A stretch of DNA of 64,000 nucleotides, from positions 15,094,501 through 15,158,500 of the forward strand of contig NC_134963.1 of the NCBI RefSeq assembly GCF_965638725.1, in the 5' to 3' direction. The DNA comes from Aptenodytes patagonicus (lineage: Eukaryota > Chordata > Aves > Sphenisciformes > Spheniscidae). The notes beneath the pieces were generated by a model. The model saw only the letters and a program-made list of their open reading frames with translations. It was not told where the DNA came from and did no database searches. Both the position numbers and the translations under genes were made by a program. Shown here in pieces: positions 25,501 through 34,980 of this stretch (positions are counted from its first letter, which is position 1; every line of letters begins with the position of its first letter).

Positions 25501-28500
25501 GCCTCAAACTTATGCTTAAAAACCTCATCTGATTAATGATGAGCGCTAACCCAGAGCTACCAGATTGTTGATAGAATAGCATTTTTTGAAACAATCACTT
25601 ACATATCTATATTCAGAAGAGTTATTTTCTTCCAGAATTCAGAATTCTTTTTTAAGCTTTGATTGAACTGTAACAAATCTTTTTGCTTTCAAGCTTTTCA
25701 GCATAGGACATGGGCTAATAGAGTAAGGAAAAAGCGATGCCCATTATACTGTATCTTAGCAGGCACTCCGCAGGATCTAGTGGAACTGGGTTGGAAGTCT
25801 CTTCCCCTCAATTCTAAGCAGGGAATCAAGCTGCAGTTTCTAGCCCCACAGGAGATGGTCCTCATTATTAGGCCTTTGGGTATTGCTGAATGGTCTCTCA
25901 GTAGTCTTTGCATACGTGATTAAAACAGTAGGAATCCAGGAGCCTCTGCCCTCGGTTAATGCCCTGACACACATTTCTCCATGGTCAAATGTCTATTGGC
26001 TGCAACCACAGTGGAACAGTTCAAAAAGAACAGCTAAGAGATATGCATCTCCAAATACCCCACTGGCCCCACGGCCTCCTTCTCCAGGTGTAAAAACCTA
26101 GGTGCCAACCCTTGCTTAAAATCAGGTAAGAGGATCTCAACACAGGTCTCCTGTATCTTAGGGGAATTCTCTACTGGACCACAACATACTCGCAAAGGAG
26201 CCACAAAGGGGTGGCCATTTAGTGGCTCTTGTGTGAACTTTTTAATTCAGCTGAAGTTATAGGCAGCATTTATGCCTGTTTCACAGAATTTCAGGTTGAC
26301 TGGAATTGTACAGCTAGCCAAAACCCACAGCCATCAACTAAGCAAACAGACAATGAAACAACTGTGGTTCCACATGCAAGTAAGTCTTCTCTGAGAAACT
26401 ACATTTTCACCTTTTTCACACTGAACACAAAAGCATCTTGGTGTCATGGTTGGGTAAAGAACTTAAATAATATACTTTCCAATTCAGTGAACCTATTGCA
26501 CCTTGGTCCCGTTTTCAAATGACTTCTGACAACTCACAGAACGTATCCTTGCACAAGGTCTGCAGTGAGATAAATTCATAGGCTGTGGCACGTGTCACAA
26601 ACTACCGGTCCTTCAGAAATTCCCAGAGCCAGGTCTGAACATGCAGCAATGAGCAAAGAGCTTTTAAAGTTGCAGCGGCAACAGCTGAATGTGACATGCA
26701 GAGCACGCTTTGGACTCTATGCAGTTTGCACCTTTGGATTTTGAACTCTCTCTCCCCTTTTGGCTGGTGATCTAGCATTTTAACACGAAGTGAGGAAATA
26801 AGAATTTTCTGACTGCGTAGTTGAAAAGATGTGAAGAGAGAGGAAAGACAAACTAATAAAAAGTAGTAAACAAGTAGCTAGGCTGTTGCACATACACAGG
26901 GAAGATGACTTACATGTTCTGAAAAGAACCTTTTGGAGAACGAAGCTACAATTCTCTGGGCTTCTAGACCAGCATTGTGCCGTGCTTTGTATTCTTCAAG
27001 CCAGCTAACACCGTCCGTGTGGCTATAATATTTCAGCAGTGATGGCCACCTACACAACAAGACGTAAGTGAACATGTACATTAGTATTTCAACATCACTG
27101 AGAACCTCCAGAACTGTAAAATATTGCTTATTGTAACCATGTGACTTGAGGAACTGAGACACTGCCAAGACACAGTACAACTTTAAAGGTAACTGTATAA
27201 ATTAATCCAATGACTGACTCAAGCTTCAAAGCATAAATCCAACTGATTTCATCTGCGTATTAATGGTTATTTAAAAGTAAGCTCTCCTGAAGCCTGCCAA
27301 CAGTAAACCTTAAAAGGTTCATACTCCAGGTATTTCAGTATCTAAATATCCTAAACGCTTCTGAGATTTCCTCTAGAGTTTTGCAAGACAAACGTAGGTA
27401 TCACATCAGTAGAAGAGAGGCAGAGTTTTATAATAAAAAAAAAGTTTGCCATTCTGAAGATGTATCACATGTAAGCTAACTTGTCATCCAATAGAACGAG
27501 AACTCATTGTCCTGTGTTCTTCCTACTACCTTGTGGGTCTAATTAAAAGGATGCACAAAACAGAGCTCCCTCTATTGCCCCTGCTGGTGGCAACATCTAC
27601 TGGAGGAAAACAGAATTCTGAAGTCAAATGGTGACAGCTAAATGCTTTTGCAGTTCATTTTTAATGTAAGAAATAATTATTTAAAAAAAATCCAATACCT
27701 TTCTTGTAAAAGAAAGCTGTACCTGTTTTACTGAGTCTAAAAGTCCAAAAGCTAAAACACATTCCACAGCTTACTAAGAAGCGTTTCAAGGTTCAACTGA
27801 AAACCTAACTTCAGGTAATGTTTTGGGGGCTATTAGCAGCAGCACCTTGTCTAACAAAGTGGGCATGTGCTGCCAAAACGCAGCCCTGCACAATAACATA
27901 CGTGCCAGCGCAGCAATACCCATGACTGTTCTGAAAATACAAAGATCATTTGTGTATGAAACACGAAGAAGAATCAGCGCAGATGGAAATATTTTGAACA
28001 GCACGGGAAAGCAAGCTGAGAGAAAGGCCTCTTGTAATTTACAGGGGCGTTTGTTTCACATTTTGAAATTCTGTTAATTATTACTGATTTTTACAAAACA
28101 TTTTCCTTCAACTACATGGATTGCCTTAGGTTCTTGTCTGGTTATATATATGAGAGAGAGATATATATGATTTTATGTATCTATATATTTACCTTTATAA
28201 ATAGAGAACACCAAATGTCTAAATCACTACTTCTGTATAAAAATTACTACCAACTGACCAAAAGGCACAGCTGTGCCCGGTAAAAAGATATTTTACCACC
28301 AGTTAATAATAAAACTACACTGCAACTGCAGTTACAAAATAAAGTCAAAGACTAACCAAATAACTTCACATTATATAACAACCTCTCTCCCGATGGATCC
28401 CTCGCCATTCATCTACCGCTGAAATGCAGCCACGTCGTAGTAACAATTACAGTCATTCATTTTAGGATGAGAAAAAGTAATTTCTTGGGTTGAAATTACA

Positions 28501-30137
28501 TTGAAAATTTTAGGAAGACAAAGTGCAATTACTCATGATGGAATCCAGCCAGGATGACAAGGTCAATGTGCAAACTCCTGCCAAAAGTTCTCTTATCAAA
28601 GACAGAGGAGGACAGCAGCATGTGCTAACCACCTACCAAATTCAATTTCAGCTGCTGGATCTGAACCATTTTTAAACTTGCAGGTTTGCTTCAGAAATTA
28701 GAGCCACTGAATTGGTGAAAGGGTCTGGCCAGCCATCCCAAGCCATAGCTTGCTGAATTGGGGAAGCTGTAATTGTTCAGTAGCCTTTTTCACTGGTAGA
28801 AAAAGAATAATCCTCTTATTTGAGCTATGCTAAATTTTAGAAGCCAACTGGCGATTAGAGAAAGCAATATCGCTACTTTTCCTGTGCTAAAACACAGACA
28901 AAACCAGGTAGCAGATGAGCGTGCCCTATTCTAGAAAGGTTGGCAGCCCCCGTGAAGGAGTGGTGTTTCTAGAACTGCTGAAACCACCATGGCATAAGCA
29001 ACATCAAACAATATGCTCATGCTCTATTCCCAGCTAAAGCATTAACAGTTTCACTGGTTACAACACAGCTATGCCCTCATCAGGTACCCTGTGACTGCCT
29101 TTGGGGAAACTAAATTCGCAAGCAGCAAAAGTCAGTCCAAAGGATTTTGGTTTCTGTGAAAATAGCTCTCCCAAAAGCACTACAAATAAACACCTCTCTT
29201 CACCGTAAAGCGTTAGTCCTGCGACAGGACGAGTCTTGGCAGTTGTTTTGGAAGCTGCTAGCTAACACTGTCTACCTCAGTGGGACGAGGGAGGCCAATC
29301 GACAACCCCAGTATGCACGTGGCCCTACGTCCGCACCGCTGCCAGACCCCAGGTTGGATCTAGGGCCTGCAGGTAACCCAAGTACCCGGCTGTGGAAGGG
29401 GCTGCAAAGACTGATCTCCTCCGAGTGGAAGGCTCAGCCTGGTCCCACCCCGTGGGATTTAGGAGGGGAAGCAGCCTTGCAACAGTCCCTGCCATCCCTG
29501 CTCCGGAAGGACACCCACATCTCCTCACCCCTCAGATACACAGCAGAAAGCCGCAGGGCTCGTCCCACCCGTGGGGGGATCAGCATGCACCTTGCGGAGC
29601 CGGGAAGAGAGGAGAGACAAAGATGGGGTGTGTGGGGTGCACTTCCACCGCCCCAGGAGCACCCAGGCCCTCCCAGGCCAAGGGGACCGAGGGCACCGTC
29701 CCCTGTGCCAGCTGAACCCCGCCGGGTGGGGCCCGGCCTGCGCTGACAGGGCCCGCCCGGCCCCGGGGCCCGCCGGGGCGCTGAGGAGAAGCGCGGGCAC
29801 ACCTCGCCCAGCCTCGCCAAGCCGCGTCCAACCAGCGCAGCCCCCCGGAGGGCCGCGCCGGGCCTGGCCGTGCCGTGCCAGGCGGCGGTGCCCACCTGAG
29901 GCGGAAGCGCTCCCGCCACACCTTGCCGCGGGGCTGGCACGCCTCACGCAGCCGGCGGCAGGTGCACGACACCCGCCCGATGTCGGCGGCTCCCAGCACG
30001 TCGCAGCAGAGGATCAGCTCCAGCAGCTCGCCCGGCAGGTCCGTCAGGCCCATCCCGTCGGCGTCGGCCTCCGCCGCGCCCCGCGGCCCCCCCGGCCCAG
30101 CCGCCGCCGCCGGCCCTGGGTTCTCCGCCGCCGCCAT
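10338..30137 (-). CDS. FBXO21: F-box only protein 21, complete 12-exon coding sequence
   Basis: The gene encodes a 616-residue F-box protein, a substrate-recognition subunit of SCF (SKP1-CUL1-F-box) ubiquitin ligases; in mammals EID1 and ABCB1 are reported targets. The twelve exons sum to 1851 nt including the stop and all phases match. Domains in order: Ala/Gly-rich N-terminus (1-28); F-box (about 30-76, LTDLPGELLELILCC then CTCRRLREAC); SirB1/transglutaminase-like region (about 255-385, with RRTGIPISLSVLYLTIARQL and FPSHFLLRW); a TPR-like helical part (about 400-465); YccV/HspQ-like domain (about 490-590, with MKHKRYGYNCVIYGWDP). The largest introns are 1 (2.8 kb), 9 (2.6 kb) and 11 (3.0 kb); they hold only AT-rich unique sequence and short microsatellites. 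The stop falls about four residues before the end of the mammalian protein as I recall it. Confidence 0.95.
13512..13669 (-). CDS. FBXO21: FBXO21 exon 11
   Basis: Encodes YGYNCVIYGWDPACMMGHEW through VEDGSCRYAAQ, the core of the YccV/HspQ-like fold: the RYGYNCVIYGWDP strand pair and the HQPFYNVLVEDGS segment typical of that family. The acceptor is TTAATTAG and the donor GTGAGC. Confidence 0.95.
14688..14878 (-). CDS. FBXO21: FBXO21 exon 10
   Basis: Encodes VLDILQHIQALDPSQHGAVG through FSIGLIMKHK and ends with AG of an Arg codon. It holds the last TPR-like helix pair and the first strand of the YccV-like domain. The acceptor is GCTGAAG and the donor GTGAGC. Confidence 0.95.
17476..17608 (-). 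CDS. FBXO21: FBXO21 exon 9
   Basis: Encodes ESTDQSYQLLRDSLDLYLAM through YFHLGIWPEK, phase 0 at the end. It is TPR-like in pattern (LARLYFHLG-type spacing of small and aromatic residues). The acceptor is TTGCTGGCAG and the donor GTACCT. Confidence 0.95.
18392..18568 (-). CDS. FBXO21: FBXO21 exon 8
   Basis: Encodes STDIFDYTYIDAFGKGKQLT through VGNLLNLGK and ends phase 2 inside an Arg codon. The acceptor is TTCATTAG and the donor GTGAGT. It links the SirB1-like region to the TPR-like helices. Confidence 0.94.
19401..19537 (-). CDS. FBXO21: FBXO21 exon 7
   Basis: Encodes VLIRRTGIPISLSVLYLTIA through FPSHFLLRWCQGKE and ends phase 2. This is the best-conserved SirB1/transglutaminase-like segment, with R-x-GIPISL and the FPSHFLLRW motif. 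The acceptor is CCTCCAG and the donor GTAAGT. Confidence 0.95.
19780..19913 (-). CDS. FBXO21: FBXO21 exon 6
   Basis: Encodes EVLIPEVELQRQVLDAMNCV through YNSLNSYIHQ, phase 0 at the end. It opens the SirB1-like region (DYYNSLNSYIHQ resembles the family's Y-x-x-P/S-x-N-S motif). The acceptor is TTTTTAG and the donor GTACGT. Confidence 0.93.
20770..20916 (-). CDS. FBXO21: FBXO21 exon 5
   Basis: Encodes AVLIDQYCNPLSDICLKSVQ through HPSLASKA; it enters in phase 1 and leaves with the first base of a Gly codon. The acceptor is TTTTCCAG and the donor GTACTG. The IDQYCNPLSDI motif is diagnostic of FBXO21. Confidence 0.94.
22725..22846 (-). CDS. FBXO21: FBXO21 exon 4
   Basis: Encodes KGLTWKYYAKKILYFLRQQN through RQSFLE and ends with the first base of a Gly codon. 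The acceptor is TGTGCAG and the donor GTGAGT. The exon is basic and aromatic-rich, as in the mammalian protein. Confidence 0.94.
24995..25089 (-). CDS. FBXO21: FBXO21 exon 3
   Basis: Encodes VPCDGFSDIE through the FFEDELMCILNMEG segment and ends phase 2 (AG of an Arg codon). The acceptor is CTGACAG-like (ends CAG) and the donor GTAAGA. It is too short to stand out as an open frame and was found from its conserved residues and splice sites. Confidence 0.92.
26914..27049 (-). CDS. FBXO21: FBXO21 exon 2
   Basis: Encodes WPSLLKYYSH through FFSEH and completes the Arg codon left by exon 1. The acceptor is TTGTGTAG and the donor GTAAGT. It continues the helical region after the F-box with the conserved IVASFSKRFFSEH segment. 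Confidence 0.94.
28140..28193. repeat. AT/GA microsatellite
   Basis: Alternating TATATATA, GAGAGAGA and again TATATATA in FBXO21 intron 1. It is short and impure; a simple repeat with no sign of function. Confidence 0.8.
29896..30137 (-). CDS. FBXO21: FBXO21 exon 1 (coding part)
   Basis: The ATG at 30137-30135 is in the context AAGATGGCGG. It encodes an Ala/Gly/Pro-rich leader, then the F-box with conserved LPGELLELIL and the DIGRVSCTCRRLREAC stretch that contacts SKP1 in the family. It ends phase 2 with GT at 29895-29894 (GTGGGC). Confidence 0.93.
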
Positions 30138-30143
30138 CTTGGC
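30130..30143 (-). promoter_or_regulatory. FBXO21: YY1-like element over the start codon
   Basis: The minus strand reads GCCAAGATGGCGGC, matching the known YY1 consensus AANATGGCGGC. The ATG inside it is the FBXO21 start codon. YY1 sites at this position are known for a subset of TATA-less genes, where they set start sites just upstream and can act as short-5'-UTR initiation signals. Function here is inferred. Confidence 0.6.
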
Positions 30144-30560
30144 TGTTTACCTGGGCGACCCCCCCGCGGGAGGGGTTAGGGAGCGTCTCCCGCTTCCGGC
30201 GCAGAGGGAAGGCGGAGGAACGGCACGGGGAGCGTCTGCCAAGTGTCGCCGCCTGGCAAAGCGCAGAGCGTAGCGGCGCCTTCCCCGTGTAGGCGCTAGG
30301 GAGCGTCTGCCAAGTGTCGCCGCGCGGTGCGGAGCGTGCCGCCGCTCCGGGTCAAGGGCAGCGGCGGGGCCTAGGGAGCGTCTGCAAAGTTCCTGTCCCC
30401 GAGGAGAGGCGTCAGCCCCCCGGGCCGGCGGGGACGCGGGCCTGGGGACCCCCAGTCCCTCCAAACACCGTCTGCTTCGCCGGCCGCCCCGGGCCCCCGG
30501 TAGAGCCGGGGCAGTCAGTAAGAGACCAGGGCCGACCCTGCGTCCCGGGGGAGGCTGCAG
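30138..30560 (-). promoter_or_regulatory. FBXO21: FBXO21 CpG-island promoter
   Basis: CpG-dense sequence upstream of the FBXO21 ATG, continuous with the GC-rich exon 1. There is no TATA box at the expected distance, as is usual for CpG-island housekeeping promoters. Four copies of GGGAGCGTCT on the plus strand start at about 30179, 30228, 30299 and 30374, and the middle two extend to GCCAAGTGTCGCCGC. The start site is not resolvable from sequence. Confidence 0.65.
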
Positions 30561-30635
30561 GGAGCCAGGTGGATGCAAGTGGTTTGTGTGCCCTGGGCTA
30601 ACGGGGCTTGGCGGGGCAGAGGTGAAGCGTTGACT

Positions 30636-31691
30636 GAGGTAACGCTGCCACCATATCTGCGGCAGCACCTGAGGTGATGCCACCTCCGTGTCTGCGGTAA
30701 CAGCTGAGGTGATGCCACCTCCGTGTCTGCAGTAACAGCTGAGGTGATGCCACCTCCATCTCTGCAGTAACAGCTGAGGTGATGCCACCTCCGTGTCTGC
30801 GGTAGCACCACCGTGGGGACTGAGGTAGCACCAATGTGGTGTGTGAGGTGACGCCAAGGTGTTTGCTGCTGTGTCTGGGGTAACAACGCGGCGATGTCTG
30901 GAGCAACACCACTGCCATGTCTGAGGTCACACTGCTGCCATGCCTCAGGTAACACCACCACAGTGCCTGAGGTCACACCATGATGACCTCTGAGGCCACA
31001 CCACTGCCATGTCTGAGGTCACACTGCTGCCATGCCTCAGGTAACACCACCACAGTGCCTGAGGTCACACCATGATGACCTCTGAGGCCACACCACTGCC
31101 ATGTCTGAGGTCACACTGCTGCCATGCCTCAGGTAACACCACCACAGTGCCTGAGGTCACACCATGATGATCTCTGAGGCCACACCACTGCCATGTCTGA
31201 GGTCACACTGCTGCCATGCCTCAGGTAACACCACCACAGTGCCTGAGGTCACACCATGATGACCTCTGAGGCCACACCACTGCCATGTCTGAGGTCACAC
31301 TGCTGCCATGCCTCAGGTAACACCACCACAGTGCCTGAGGTCACACCATGATGACCTCTGAGGCCACACCACTGCCATGTCTGAGGTCACACTGCTGCCA
31401 TGCCTCAGGTAACACCACCACAGTGCCTGAGGTCACACCATGATGACCTCTGAGGCCACACCACTGCCATGTCTGAGGTCACACTGCTGCCATGCCTCAG
31501 GTAACACCACCACAGTGCCTGAGGTCACACCATGATGACCTCTGAGGCCACACCACTGCCATGTCTGAGGTCACACTGCTGCCATGCCTCAGGTAACACC
31601 ACCACAGTGCCTGAGGTCACACCATGATGATCTCTGAGGCCACACCACTGCCATGTCTGAGGTCACACTGCCTCTGTGTCTGGGGTATAAC
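30636..31691. repeat. 23-bp minisatellite with a 92-bp higher-order unit
   Basis: The array begins with divergent units, including three steps of a 35-bp unit at 30671, 30706, 30741 and 30776; 35 is one 23-mer plus a 12-bp half unit. From 30921 it becomes a 92-bp higher-order repeat made of four different 23-mers, in eight full copies (starts 30921, 31013, 31105, 31197, 31289, 31381, 31473, 31565) and a partial ninth at 31657. The copies are almost identical; the only difference seen is C or T in GATGACCTCT, with T in copies 3 and 8. It is cut at 31691 by the ERV. Confidence 0.92.
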
Positions 31692-31754
31692 GGTAGCCAT
31701 ATGTTTGGGTTAATGCCTAGACTGTAGGGACATTGTTTAAGTTAGGATTAAATG
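31692..31754 (+). mobile_element. ERV 5' LTR remnant
   Basis: 63 bp matching the first 63 bp of the 3' LTR at 35506-35568, with two differences seen: the initial TG has become GG, and one G/A in the segment TTAATGCCT versus TTAATACCT. After 31754 the two copies diverge abruptly, marking the deletion junction. Confidence 0.9.
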
Positions 31755-31800
31755 ACGTTGGAGTAGGATATAGACTGAGGGAGACTGAGAGACATTATTA

Positions 31801-32099
31801 AAGCCTCCCTGGCCAATCCCCTGGTTCCAGTTAAGATGGGGAACGAATCGATCTACTTCTTAATTGATAGTGGGGCAACTCATTCTGTCTTGACTAGTTG
31901 TAAGGGACCTTTAAGTAAACTAACAATTCCCACTGTTGGGGCAACGGGAAAGCAGATGGCCAGACCTTTCTTAAAACCAATGAAATGTGTGATTAGCGAT
32001 ACTAAACTAAGCCATCTTTATATGCCGGAGTGTCCTTTGTGAGTACTGGGATGAGATTTACTTTGTAAACTTCATGCACAATTAACTTTCTCTGAGAAT
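31801..32099 (+). pseudogene. pro: ERV protease domain
   Basis: Contains the retroviral aspartic protease signature LIDSGATHSVL near the start, with the DSG variant of the D-T/S-G triad. The reading frame is cut by two TGA stops (one at 32040-32042), after which the frame continues towards RT. The initial part runs directly from the 5' deletion junction region. It is non-functional as it stands. Confidence 0.85.
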
Positions 32100-32747
32100 T
32101 CGGTTCAGATGCATATTCCACCAGAGATGGTGTGGAAAGCACAGATATGCCTCTTGGTGGACTTACAGGATCGCAATAAGCAAGAGGACAGTGATGACAG
32201 AGACAACATACCCAGCGAGGTTATGGATGCAGTAATCCCTCTGGTTTGGGCTACAAAGAAACCAGGAAGAGTGAAAAACATGAGTCCTGTAAATATAGAA
32301 CTGAAGCCTGGAACCCGACCGGTAAGAAAGAAAAAATATCCAATAAAGTGGGAGGCTAGGAAGGGGTTAGAACCCCTAATTACCACCTTCATAAAATTCA
32401 GACTATTGCAGGAATGTCAGGCAGAATATAATACTCCAATTCTGCCAGTAAGAAAACCTAAATCCTAAGAATACCGATTAGTGCAGGACCTGCGGGTGAC
32501 TAATCAGATTACAACTGATGTTCATCCAGTGGTACCTAACCCTTATAGCTCGTTGACTACGGTTCCAGACACTAACATATATTTTACTGTATTAGATTTA
32601 AAAGATGCCTTCTTTTGCATCCCAGTAAGCGAACAGAGTCAGATGCTGTTTGCCTTCGAGTGGGAGAACCCAATGACAGGGAGAAAATCACAGTTATGTT
32701 GGATGGTGCTACCACAAGGGTTTAAGAACAGTCCTCAATATATATAA
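32100..32747 (+). pseudogene. pol: ERV reverse transcriptase, fingers and palm only
   Basis: Same frame as the protease. Shows KPGTRPVRKKKYPI, VLDLKDAFFCIPV (the first catalytic Asp region) and MVLPQGFKNSP, all typical of class I elements. A stop at 32466-32468 interrupts it. Directly after LPQGFKNSP the sequence jumps to RNase H, so the YxDD active-site strand, thumb and connection are absent. Catalytically dead. Confidence 0.88.
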
Positions 32748-33050
32748 GGACTCCAAATATGCTTTCGTAGTGGTACACACTCATGGAGCCATCTGGAAGG
32801 AGAAGGGATTGCTGGGCTCCCAAGGAACGCCTATTAAGTATGGACGTGAGATTTGAGATCTCTTGCAAGCAGTATTAGAACCAAAAGAAGTGGCTATAAT
32901 CCATTGTAAAGCCCACCAGAAAGGTCAAGGGAATATACTTCAAGGCAACCGCAAGGCGCATTTAGCAGCGAAGGCGGCAGCTTTACAGGAAGAGATTCAG
33001 CGAGCATTAATACCTGCGAGGAATGTGGAGATGGAACTGCCCCAGTATTT
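32748..33050 (+). pseudogene. pol: ERV RNase H remnant
   Basis: Begins at a DSKYAF motif, one of the conserved RNase H aspartate segments, then a stop, then IIHCKAHQKG with the family's His. The N-terminal part of the domain is lost in the same deletion that removed the end of RT. The frame differs from the upstream RT frame. Confidence 0.8.
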
Positions 33051-34167
33051 GGAAAAAGACAATAAACTAGCTGAAATATTACATTGTAGTAAAAACAAAG
33101 AAGGGTGGTGGGTGACGCCCACCCACCAAGTCCTAGTCACTCCCCAATTAATGAACTCTATTCTTATTAACTTGCATAGAGAAACTCACATGGGAGCAGA
33201 AGCAATGGTCAACAGTGTTAAATGATATGCTGTAGGACCAAAAATGCAAACACTGGCAGACATAATTGCTAGAAAATGTCTCCTTTGTTGTAAAAATAAT
33301 CCAAAAATTCAGTGAAGGCCACCACCTGGCAACCTAAAAAGAGGAATAACTCCTGGAGAACACTGGCAAGTAGACTTCTCTGAATTGCCTAACTGTAATA
33401 AATATAAATACCTTCTTGTCCTGTTGATACCTTTTCATGCTGGCCAGAAGCTTTCCTGTGTCACACCAGTTGGGCAAAGGAGGTAGTTCAGGTACTATTA
33501 AAGGAAATAATTCCCCAATTTGGAATACTGGAAGGACTATCATCAGATAACGGACCCCATTTTATTGCTGACATAGTACAAGAAATATCCAAGTTTCTGC
33601 AAATGAAAGGGGAACTGCATACACCCTGGAGACCTCAGTCAAGTGGGAAAGTAGAAAGAATGAACCAAACTCTCAAGCGACAAATTGCTAAGTTGTGCCA
33701 AGAGACCCATTTGAAATGGGTGGAGGTATTGCCACTAGCATTAATGAGAATCAGAAGCACTCCTAGAAGTAAAAAAAAAAGTAAGCCCTTTTGAGATCCT
33801 TTACGGGAAGCCATACCCAGTTAATCCCATTATGGGAAAAGGTGACCAAATGCATATAATGGGAACTAGAGTTATACAAGCTTATTTGATATCTCTTTCA
33901 AGGGTATTGTCACCACGAGCACCATTACCTCTAGATACCGCTGCACATGAATTCCAACTGGGAGACTCTCGTCTACGTTCGAACCTGGAAAGATGAACCC
34001 CTAAAAGAAAAGTGGAAAGGTCCCTACTTAATCCTGCCTATACTGCAGTGAAGGTAACAGGCATAGATTCTTGGATACGTTATACCCACGTGAAGAAGTC
34101 TCCGCAGAAAGAGTGGACCGCTGAGGAAATAGGGCCCTTACAGCTGAGAATCTCCAAAGCTCAATGA
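33051..34167 (+). pseudogene. pol: ERV integrase
   Basis: Carries the HHCC zinc finger (H-x3-H in HRETH, CLLCC) and all three acidic catalytic positions of the DDE core: D in HWQVDFSEL, D in SSDNGPHF and E in SSGKVERMN. It is broken by stops at about 33223 and 33313, a frame change between about 33420 and 33490, and another at the A10 run (33771-33780). The C-terminal part ends at TGA 34165-34167. The RPQSSGKVERMNQTL segment is characteristic of gamma-type pol. Confidence 0.88.
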
Positions 34168-34389
34168 ACTGTACTTGGGGGACTGGAGAATCATATATTG
34201 AATTGAATTGTACACAGGGGTCGATGCTGTTATACTATTTATTAATTTTGTTTTCTGCCTCTCTAATTATTCATTTAAAAGGACCGGTTTCCTTAAAATA
34301 AGAAATGAAAGAACTAAGGGGGAGCGGTACTCCTTTGTTATCTACGGATTGTACTAAGTTGTGCTAAACCACTTTACAGGAAACCAGAA

Positions 34390-34980
34390 AATCTGTGGGA
34401 GCAGAATTGGCGTTTTACTTTGATGCAAAAAACAGCACAAATGGTGAACAAGTCTAATTGTTGGATCTGTACTCATTTCCCCGAGCGTTCTAAGAAAGGT
34501 ATTCCTTTAATAGGAATACCCCTCAATTTCTCTTTCCCGGTATTTGTAAAACATGTACAGAATAACAGTGACCAAACATCATACAATGATACAATAGAAC
34601 AAGAATGGGAAGTTCACAATCTACCAGGAAATTATTATCGATGTCTAAAGAGATGTAAGCGCAGCACAGAATGGCCGCAGTCAAGACCTACGCTTAACTG
34701 TACCGGAGCTACCTATGTAGGGGAATACGTGGATTGTTCTGTAGGTACATATGAAATCAGATACCAAAAGTGGTCTGAAAAGCACAGAACTGGCTGGTGG
34801 GTTCCGATGGGAAATGGTTGGTATTGGCTTTGTGGTGACAAGGCTCGTAAAACCCTACCTCCTAATGGGTGAGGAACATGTACCTTAGGAGCGGTAGTAC
34901 CTAATATCACAACAATTGAAAAATTAGAATCTCAAGTATGGATGAGAACCTACCTCCGGAGAAATAAAAGAAACACAAAG
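34390..34980 (+). pseudogene. env: ERV envelope surface subunit (SU) remnant
   Basis: The open stretch of 150 codons from 34420 includes the CWIC motif (34459-34470), the CXXC isomerase-like motif of gamma-type SU. A TGA at 34870-34872 interrupts it, and the same frame continues to a basic RRNKR stretch near 34960-34975 that would be the SU/TM cleavage site. The N-terminal part and signal peptide are not recognisable. Confidence 0.82.

Noticed and set aside
29571..30179. 202-codon plus-strand open frame over FBXO21 exon 1
   Set aside because: Antisense shadow of a GC-rich exon; no similarity or start context supports it.
30147..30976. Minus-strand open frames through the minisatellite (His/Ser/Thr repeats)
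   Set aside because: Repeat length and frame are coincidental; the 92-bp unit is not a multiple of three, so a repeat protein would not keep its frame.
30921..31680. CRISPR-like array (regular repeats)
   Set aside because: There are no unique spacers: the units between repeats are themselves repeated 23-mers, and the host is a vertebrate.
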